In this document: positions 58,142-64,000 of the stretch, in pieces | Layout: every line of letters begins with the position of its first letter | Numbering within the stretch: position 1 is the first letter of the stretch | Source: CAZJRB01 sp964547995 | GTDB taxonomy: Bacteria; Planctomycetota; Planctomycetia; Pirellulales; Thermoguttaceae | DNA length: 64,000 nt | Direction: 5' to 3' | Assembly: GCA_964547995.1 (NCBI GenBank) | Contig: CAZJRB010000024.1 | Coordinates: 1 to 64,000, forward strand | Notes under the pieces: generated by a model | Databases searched by the model: none | Seen by the model: the letters and a program-made list of their open reading frames with translations, nothing else | What the model was told of the DNA's origin: nothing | Translations under genes and position numbers: made by a program

Positions 58142-61100
58142 CTACTCGGCCTTCGCCGCTGACTTTGCAGACGGTTTCTCCGGTTCACCACCCCCCAACA
58201 ACCGCACCCTCCCGGGATCGTTCTTCCAGCCGTACCGCTTGGAGAATTCCTCCGGGGTGAGGGTTTCCTGGCCTTGGTCGGTCTGGACGACGTAGACGAG
58301 CATGGGTTCGGCCAAGGGGGTGGCCCCGTAGTGGCCGTCTGGGGTTAGCATGAGGGCTTGCTGGTCTCGGAGGGCAACGAGCGTGCCTTGCGGTTTGCCA
58401 TCGTCAACCCGGAGCAACCGTACGAAATTCGTATATTGGGCCGCTATGAGTTGTCTGTTTGGAGAAACGACGCAGTCACCCTTTGGTAAGGTGATCCCGG
58501 TCTCAGTGCGCTTTGTCGTAGGATCGAAGAATGAAAGGACATTGCCATCGCCGCGGAACATGAGCTTGCCTCCGTCCCCGGTCCAGGCAATCGGGAACTT
58601 GTGTGGTTGCCTCTTGAGCGTCGCGGTGTGCAGGCGGTTTCCGGTCGAACAGTCGAAGATTTGAATCGTGTGACCCCCCCTACCTCCGGTGAAATCGATG
58701 GCCAATGTCGTTCTGTTTGGATTCCATGCAACCGAAGCGATTTGGGGAGCATTGTCCGGTGCTTCCCAAGTGTGTAACTCTTGAAGAGAATCAAGATTCC
58801 ACAGACATACTAGGGCTTCCTCAGCGTTCTCGCTAAGGATGTGTTTCCCATCGGGTGACCAAGCCCACAGATGTCTTCCAGCCTTCTCTTGTGTTTGCAG
58901 CACTTGACCAGATTCGACGTCCCGTAGCTGAATACCTTTGTCGCCCCTGCACGCAATCATCCTTCCGTCTGGAGCCCAGATGCCGGGTCCCCACACCCTT
59001 CTAAAACAGTGTCGCTCTTCCCCAGTTGCCACATCGCAGATTCGCAGGACACCGTATGCTCCCCCCCACAGTGCAAGTAGCTTCTCGTTCGGTGACCAGG
59101 CTCCGGTATTGTAGGCGTCTGACAGATGCGAGACGGCCTGAAATGCGCTTTTTCCGCCCGTCTCTGCGGAAAAGGTTAACACCGAACTTGCACCACCTAG
59201 GGAGTGCCAGATAGTGAATCTGGTGCCACTGGGCGACCACGATGCATTGATGATCGCGGGGTGCCCCGGCACTTGCCGGAAGTCAGCGCTCTCGCTGCTC
59301 TCTCCGGGAGGGCACAATAGAAGTGTGCTGTCCCAAGATCCAGCAACCAAGTTTCCATCAGGCGACCAGTCAAAAGAATTACGTGAAGACACCAAGTGCC
59401 CCTCAATACAAGGCACCCCCTCAGTCGCGTCTGGGTGCAAATCTCGCGCAGGTCCCCGGAGTCGTGCAAGGTAGTTCTGATAGCCTCCCGCCTTACTGTT
59501 GTGGCGACACCAAATGAGCCTTCGCCCGTCACGCGCCCAGCGAATATTCACCAAGGTGGGAAAACGACTTTCGATCGTGCATAGCGTTTGAGGTTCTCCG
59601 TCAAGGGTGGTCCACAACAGAGGTTGGCAGCCTCCTGCAGCCAACATCTTACCGTCTGGCGCCCAACTCATGGCTTGTATCCGGGGATTCCGTGTTTTCG
59701 CCGCCAGCGTACCGGTCAATTCTCCGGAACGGAGGTCCCACAACCGAATAGTGCCGTCATTGCCCCCCGAAGCCAAGAGTCTGCTATCGGGCGACCAAGC
59801 AACTACCAGAATCGAGTCTTCGTGACCAGCGAGCTGACGCACAAGACGGCCATCTGCCGCGCTCCAAATACAGACCGTTTTCTCCGCGCTCCCGGTGGCA
59901 AAACCCTTGCCGTCCGGCGACCAGACAGCGTTGGTCGTCGTCACCAACCCTTGTGTTCCTTGCTCGAATAGTAGCTTACCTGAATTGGTGTCCCACATTC
60001 GTATGATCTTACCGGCTCGCGTAAGGAGTTTCGTTCCGTCCGGGGACCACGCCAGTTGGGTTGTTGGGACTTCGTAGCCTTCGAGAACATGAACGCAAGC
60101 GCCGGATACCACATTCCAAACACGTATTGTCAGATCGTCACTGCTGGTGGCAAGCACCTTTCCACCCGGCGACCAAGCAATGTCCCGAATTACCCCCTTA
60201 TGCCCCACCATCACCCGCGCCAGTTTCCCCGTCCTCGGCTCCCAAATCCGCACCACACCATCATCCCCAGCCCCGGCCAGCAGCTTTCCATCCGGGCTGA
60301 ACTTCACACAGTGGACCGTCCCACGGGGCTCGCGAGTCTCGATCGTCCAGGATTGGACGCCCTTGAGTTTGGCGGGGTTGGAGACGAGGGCGAGGGGGCT
60401 GAGGGGTTGGGTGGGTTCGTAGGTCGGTGGGGTGGATTTTGGCGTCGATGGTTTCGGTTGTTCAAGCGTTGCGAGGTTGCCGGACATCGGCTTGATCGCC
60501 GGTTCAGTTGCCTTGCCCGTCAAAACTAATGCCACGCGGAAGCCTTGACACGCTTCCTTGTTCGCGCCTGTGCGGTGCGCCGATCGGCAACGCCATGACG
60601 GGTAACCGCAACCTCCACCCCGAATAACATGGCGGCCAGAACCAGCGGAGGGACCAATAGGATTATCCTCTGGAGATATTGTGTAGTACCCATCGGTGTA
60701 CCAGTCTGCACACCGCTCCCACACGTTGCCATGCATGTCATATAAGCCCAAGGCATTCGGCTTCCTGTGCCCCACCGGGTGCGTTCTCTTGCCCGAGTTC
60801 TCCCCGTACCACGCATATCGTCCAAGCAGTGCCTCATCGTTTCCAAAGCAGAACGCCGTCGTTGTTCCAGCACGGCACGCATACTCCCATTGGGCTTCGG
60901 TTGGTAGTACGAATCGCATGCCTTTTCTTTTCGGTGTCATATTCAGCTTGGCGAGAAAGGACTGAGTATCTTCCCAATTCAATCCGATAGGATTCATCGG
61001 CGTTCGGTGTTTGCCGCCAGAATTGTCTCCCATGACAGCCTGCCACTGTGCGCAGGTAACTTCATGCTTGCCTAGATAAAACGGTTTGGTAATCCTGACG

Positions 61101-62875
61101 TGATGTTGGATCTCAGCGGAAACGGATGCAATCGCCCAATTGTTTTTCGAGGCTATTGCCTCATCCAATGCTTGTTGACGCTCCGTCTCTGGTGAACCCA
61201 TCATAAACTCCCCCGCTGGGATCAGCACGAACTCCATCTTCGCTCCGCCGGGCAGGTCGATAGTCAGCTCCTTTTCGAGTTCCTGTACCTCGGGTCGCTT
61301 GAGCGTAACCCGAACCATAACCTCATCGCCTCGCTTCACAACAACAGAATCCTGGTCAATCTCGAACTGCTCGTCACCGCCTTTCAACTCAACGTCATAC
61401 TCCCCGGATCTCAGCCGGATCTTCCAACCGGACTCAGCATTGGCAACTTCGACCTCTTCGCCATTTTGCATGACGGCCACCCGGACGTTCGGATCATCGC
61501 ACTCGACGACCAGCGTGCCGTACCGATTTGTCAAGGTAAGGATCACGCCCAGTGCCAAGATACCGACCAGCGCCGCACCAACAGCAACCCACTTCCACCG
61601 TCCACGCTTCCCAACCGGCTCAGGCGTCGCCATAATCTGCGGTTCCGTCCCAGCAATCGCCGACGAACGATCTTCCGTGCTTATCTCTGACAACGAGTCC
61701 TCATCAGGCGAAATGATCCTCTTGGCTTGCTTCAACATTGCCGGTAGGTCGCATCCGGCAGCGAATGGTTCCAACGCAGCAGACACCTCTTCCGGCGTCG
61801 CAAACCGTTCCTCCGGGTCCTTCGCCAACATCCTGTCGATCACGGCCACCAATTCGTCCGAGACGTCCATCCTCACACGCCCAATCGGTGGCGGCTCATG
61901 CTTCACATGGCCCATCTGTTTGTCAAACGCTGTCCGGTAGTCGGGGCCACTGAACGGTGGCCGACCGGCCAGTAGCTTGTAAAGCGTGCATCCCAGTGCA
62001 TAGATGTCTGCCCGAATGTCGACGGTATGGGTGTCAGCGATCTGTTCGGGCGCCATGTAGTCAGGCGTGCCCATCGTTTGGCCTGCGGCAGTGACCTCGC
62101 GACCTGCCGGCACGTCTTCCGAGTGGAATCGCGCGAGCCCGAGGTCGAGGAGTTTGATCTGGCCGGTTTGGGTAATCATCAGATTGGAAGGTTTGATGTC
62201 GCGGTGGACGAGACCGTGTTCGTGAGCGCATTGAAGACCGAGAGCGGCTTGCCGGATCATCTCGCAGGCGTCGGCGACCGGCAGGGGACCGGCGCAGCGG
62301 ACGAGTTCGTTGAGATCCTGGCCGTCGACGTATTCCATAATCAACAGATGCTGACCTTCGGCTTCGCGGGCGTCGTGGGCCTGGACAATGTTGGAATGGG
62401 AGAGCCCGCCGACAGCCTTCATCTCCCGCTCAAAGCGAGCAACAGCACTTTCGTCAGCTATTCGGCCCTTGGGCAAGACCTTCACCGCGACGATGCGTTC
62501 AAGTTTCCCATGCCGTGCCTTGTAGACGGCGCCCATGCCGCCTTCGCCCAGCTTCTCCAACAATGTGTATTGGTCGATGGTGCCCAGGTCGGAGATACTG
62601 GTTTCGCTGTCGCCGGGCTGGAACTGGTTCTTCATATTGACCACGTTGGCCAACGCCTGCTGGAACTCCGGCTCGGCGGCATACTCGTCTACCGGAGCAG
62701 GTTCCCGGATCTGCTCGATGAAGCTGTCCGCTGTCTTCTCCAATTCCTGTACCGTCGCCTCGCACTCGGGGCAAGTTTCGACGTGTTCGGCCAACGGTTC
62801 GATTTCCTCCTCGCGCAGCGTACCAAGTACAAGGCCGGAGAGTTGTTCCCGACTAGGATGTGCGGTGGCATTCAT
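58142..62875 (-). CDS. Zinc-finger/Ser-Thr kinase/SUMF1/WD40 membrane protein
   Basis: A 1577-residue mosaic. A zinc-finger anti-sigma-like segment (residues 31-39: HVETCPECE) leads to a Hanks-type kinase (103-370: GEGGMGAVYK, Lys132, HRDIKPSN, DLG, APEQ). A TM helix (about 428-450), a PEGA-like stretch (455-525) and a SUMF1/FGE domain (about 536-790, GNVWERCADWY) come next. At least seven WD40 repeats follow (from about 845; e.g. VKFSPDGKLLAGAGDDGVVR). The Cys/His cluster may bind the sigma factor encoded just upstream on the same strand. Its SUMF1 end does not match the DGR template. Confidence 0.92.
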   Translation of the reverse strand: MNATAHPSREQLSGLVLGTLREEEIEPLAEHVETCPECEATVQELEKTADSFIEQIREPAPVDEYAAEPEFQQALANVVNMKNQFQPGDSETSISDLGTIDQYTLLEKLGEGGMGAVYKARHGKLERIVAVKVLPKGRIADESAVARFEREMKAVGGLSHSNIVQAHDAREAEGQHLLIMEYVDGQDLNELVRCAGPLPVADACEMIRQAALGLQCAHEHGLVHRDIKPSNLMITQTGQIKLLDLGLARFHSEDVPAGREVTAAGQTMGTPDYMAPEQIADTHTVDIRADIYALGCTLYKLLAGRPPFSGPDYRTAFDKQMGHVKHEPPPIGRVRMDVSDELVAVIDRMLAKDPEERFATPEEVSAALEPFAAGCDLPAMLKQAKRIISPDEDSLSEISTEDRSSAIAGTEPQIMATPEPVGKRGRWKWVAVGAALVGILALGVILTLTNRYGTLVVECDDPNVRVAVMQNGEEVEVANAESGWKIRLRSGEYDVELKGGDEQFEIDQDSVVVKRGDEVMVRVTLKRPEVQELEKELTIDLPGGAKMEFVLIPAGEFMMGSPETERQQALDEAIASKNNWAIASVSAEIQHHVRITKPFYLGKHEVTCAQWQAVMGDNSGGKHRTPMNPIGLNWEDTQSFLAKLNMTPKRKGMRFVLPTEAQWEYACRAGTTTAFCFGNDEALLGRYAWYGENSGKRTHPVGHRKPNALGLYDMHGNVWERCADWYTDGYYTISPEDNPIGPSAGSGRHVIRGGGCGYPSWRCRSAHRTGANKEACQGFRVALVLTGKATEPAIKPMSGNLATLEQPKPSTPKSTPPTYEPTQPLSPLALVSNPAKLKGVQSWTIETREPRGTVHCVKFSPDGKLLAGAGDDGVVRIWEPRTGKLARVMVGHKGVIRDIAWSPGGKVLATSSDDLTIRVWNVVSGACVHVLEGYEVPTTQLAWSPDGTKLLTRAGKIIRMWDTNSGKLLFEQGTQGLVTTTNAVWSPDGKGFATGSAEKTVCIWSAADGRLVRQLAGHEDSILVVAWSPDSRLLASGGNDGTIRLWDLRSGELTGTLAAKTRNPRIQAMSWAPDGKMLAAGGCQPLLWTTLDGEPQTLCTIESRFPTLVNIRWARDGRRLIWCRHNSKAGGYQNYLARLRGPARDLHPDATEGVPCIEGHLVSSRNSFDWSPDGNLVAGSWDSTLLLCPPGESSESADFRQVPGHPAIINASWSPSGTRFTIWHSLGGASSVLTFSAETGGKSAFQAVSHLSDAYNTGAWSPNEKLLALWGGAYGVLRICDVATGEERHCFRRVWGPGIWAPDGRMIACRGDKGIQLRDVESGQVLQTQEKAGRHLWAWSPDGKHILSENAEEALVCLWNLDSLQELHTWEAPDNAPQIASVAWNPNRTTLAIDFTGGRGGHTIQIFDCSTGNRLHTATLKRQPHKFPIAWTGDGGKLMFRGDGNVLSFFDPTTKRTETGITLPKGDCVVSPNRQLIAAQYTNFVRLLRVDDGKPQGTLVALRDQQALMLTPDGHYGATPLAEPMLVYVVQTDQGQETLTPEEFSKRYGWKNDPGRVRLLGGGEPEKPSAKSAAKAE

Positions 62876-63002
62876 GGCTCGGTTCCTTACGGAAATCGTC
62901 AGCTACCCACATGGGGGGGTAGTGTCTACTGTCTCTCCTCTATAGATAAGAACAAAAGCGCGCAACACCATTTACGAGAATGGCGGGCGTTCTTGCCCCG
63001 GC

Positions 63003-63647
63003 TTATCCCAGCTCTTGCCGCAAACGTAGCAATACACGGCACTTAGCTTGACGGACAGCGGCCTTCGTCATGCCCAGATCCTCCGCAATCTCGGTGGAGG
63101 TGTGGCCCAACGCGGTCATACGCCAGAAACACTCCCAGGTAGATTGCTCGAACTCGTTGCGGACGGCTTCCATCGCGCGATGCTTCAGTCCCACCTCGGC
63201 GTGGTGATCGACGGAAGAATCAATCGTGGACGGGTCTTCATCCGGCAACTGGGCTAGTTGCTCCTGCATGTCGGTGCCACCAACAGCACCCGCCCGACGC
63301 CCTTCGACCCGGAGGTAGTTGCGGATGTTATTGAGGGTGATCGTCAACAGCCAGCTACGAAAGCTGTCCCCTGGCTTTTCGCGGCGGAAACTGGCCACAC
63401 CCTTTGCCACGCCTCGGAAGGTTTCCTGAACGATGTCCGCCGCGTCTGCTGATTGAAGCCCCCTCTGGCGACACCAGCGATAGATAAGCGGCGCGTAGAG
63501 CCGGGAGAGCCGATCCCACGCCTCTGGCTCGTTCTCCTTCACCCGCTCCAAGAGCGTCGACGAGATCGAACTTGGGTCCGAATCAGCATTGTGGGTGACG
63601 GTTGGGTCGGACACGACATGTTCCCCGGACAAGGGCTCAGGAGACAC
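63003..63647 (-). CDS. ECF-like sigma factor
   Basis: A 214-residue sigma-70 family factor: region 2 (DRLSRLYAPLIYRWCRQRGL, SADAADIVQETFRGVAKGV, FRSWLLTITLNNIRNYLR) and region 4 with helix-turn-helix (ALGHTSTEIAEDLGMTKAAV). Between the two is an ordinary linker. It stands 127 bp upstream of the kinase/WD40 gene, a usual planctomycete pairing where the kinase may regulate the sigma factor. A GTG at 63614 is an equally possible start. Confidence 0.9.
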   Translation of the reverse strand: MSPEPLSGEHVVSDPTVTHNADSDPSSISSTLLERVKENEPEAWDRLSRLYAPLIYRWCRQRGLQSADAADIVQETFRGVAKGVASFRREKPGDSFRSWLLTITLNNIRNYLRVEGRRAGAVGGTDMQEQLAQLPDEDPSTIDSSVDHHAEVGLKHRAMEAVRNEFEQSTWECFWRMTALGHTSTEIAEDLGMTKAAVRQAKCRVLLRLRQELG

Positions 63648-64000
63648 CCCTCATTGTGGGAGGGTGTGGGCATATTGTCAAGCGAGTGGAACTGTCCCGG
63701 AAAATCTGCCACGGCCAGTGCCAAATCAGCCTCGCGATAGCAGACGGACCATTCTCGTGGGGTGGGTTCTGTCACCTGAGGGGTTGCGAGAAGACCGGCG
63801 GCTAGCTCGCGATTTCTCGATGGAGAGCCTGGGGCGACTGTTTTCCCGGCTGGCCCCCTCCACCGCCAGAAATCGCGAGCTTGGCTGCGGTTTTTTGGCG
63901 CTCGTGGCGAGCTACGGTCTCGGGACGCTTGCCGAGTCGGTACGGCCACAGCGAACAATCCTTCACGGGGCACTGCCTGACTTCTTTCGCCGAGCCTGCC
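63648..64000. other. Intergenic region with an inverted repeat
   Basis: Beyond the sigma gene no gene is recognised. A 13-bp perfect inverted repeat (GCTCGCGATTTCT at 63805-63817, complement at 63868-63880) with a 50-bp loop lies here; it resembles the other palindromic elements in the window. Confidence 0.5.

Noticed and set aside
57730..58260. Plus-strand 176-codon frame between the small membrane protein and the kinase gene
   Set aside because: It overlaps the C-terminal coding end of the kinase gene and has no motif, ribosome site or good composition.
60520..60640. The end of the SUMF1 domain in the kinase/WD40 gene as a second DGR variable repeat
   Set aside because: Aligned with the TR it differs at all base types and also has different spacing; the similarity is only that of paralogous SUMF1 domains.

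Overview
The window looks like a chromosomal segment of a planctomycete (Planctomycetota, Pirellulales-like). Indicators are: many twin-arginine (TAT) signal enzymes; a DUF1080 domain behind a multihaem region; J-like and FGE/SUMF1-domain membrane proteins; a zinc-finger/Ser-Thr-kinase/SUMF1/WD40 giant protein paired with its own sigma factor; high GC; and palindromic repeats between genes. No rRNA or tRNA gene and no CRISPR array was seen. All assignments come from reading translated sequence and motifs; no database search was run.

Layout. (1) 1-21.4 kb is mostly core genome. It holds a TAT-exported aldo/keto reductase-like protein, a tetrahaem/DUF1080 protein, a CsrA-receiver fusion beside a receiver-histidine kinase, a cytidylate-kinase-like protein, a sugar-isomerase-like TAT protein and a DUF151 nuclease. 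A minus-strand aspartate-pathway operon follows (hom, an apgM-like gene, a double-ACT aspartate kinase). Then come an Asp-rich small protein coupled to a purine nucleoside phosphorylase, ileS, purN, a membrane protein and a sialate O-acetylesterase. At least three palindromic miniature elements lie between these genes. (2) 21.4-22.3 kb holds gene remnants. (3) 22.3-48.2 kb is one long minus-strand defence operon. It begins with a MerR-like regulator and runs brxA-brxB-brxC-pglX, an AlbA_2 ATPase-like gene, pglZ, a modified brxL, a frameshifted small gene, a stand-alone HEAGH metallopeptidase, an unknown gene (possibly DUF6361-like), a PLD-family protein, a SNF2-type helicase and three unknown small genes. 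The gene order is BREX type 1. The brxL gene is unusual: its AAA+ half is present, but the Lon-protease half is replaced by a complete eukaryote-like Ser/Thr kinase. (4) 48.4-51.8 kb carries a THEP1-like NTPase, a flavin reductase, a serine beta-lactamase-like hydrolase and a sigma-like regulator. (5) 52.0-56.3 kb is a complete diversity-generating retroelement (DGR): a target gene with its variable repeat, an HRDC accessory gene, a DGR-type reverse transcriptase and a template repeat. TR and VR are 123 bp each and differ at 19 positions, 18 of them adenines of the template. The target is a membrane protein with a cytoplasmic J-like domain and a C-terminal SUMF1 (C-lectin-fold) domain. (6) 56.6-64 kb has three small genes, then the sigma factor and the kinase/SUMF1/WD40 protein.

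The two most interesting systems are the BREX locus with a BrxL-kinase fusion plus a PLD/SNF2 module, and the DGR that rewrites the ligand-binding face of a SUMF1 membrane protein. Both lie within the same 22-58 kb accessory stretch.
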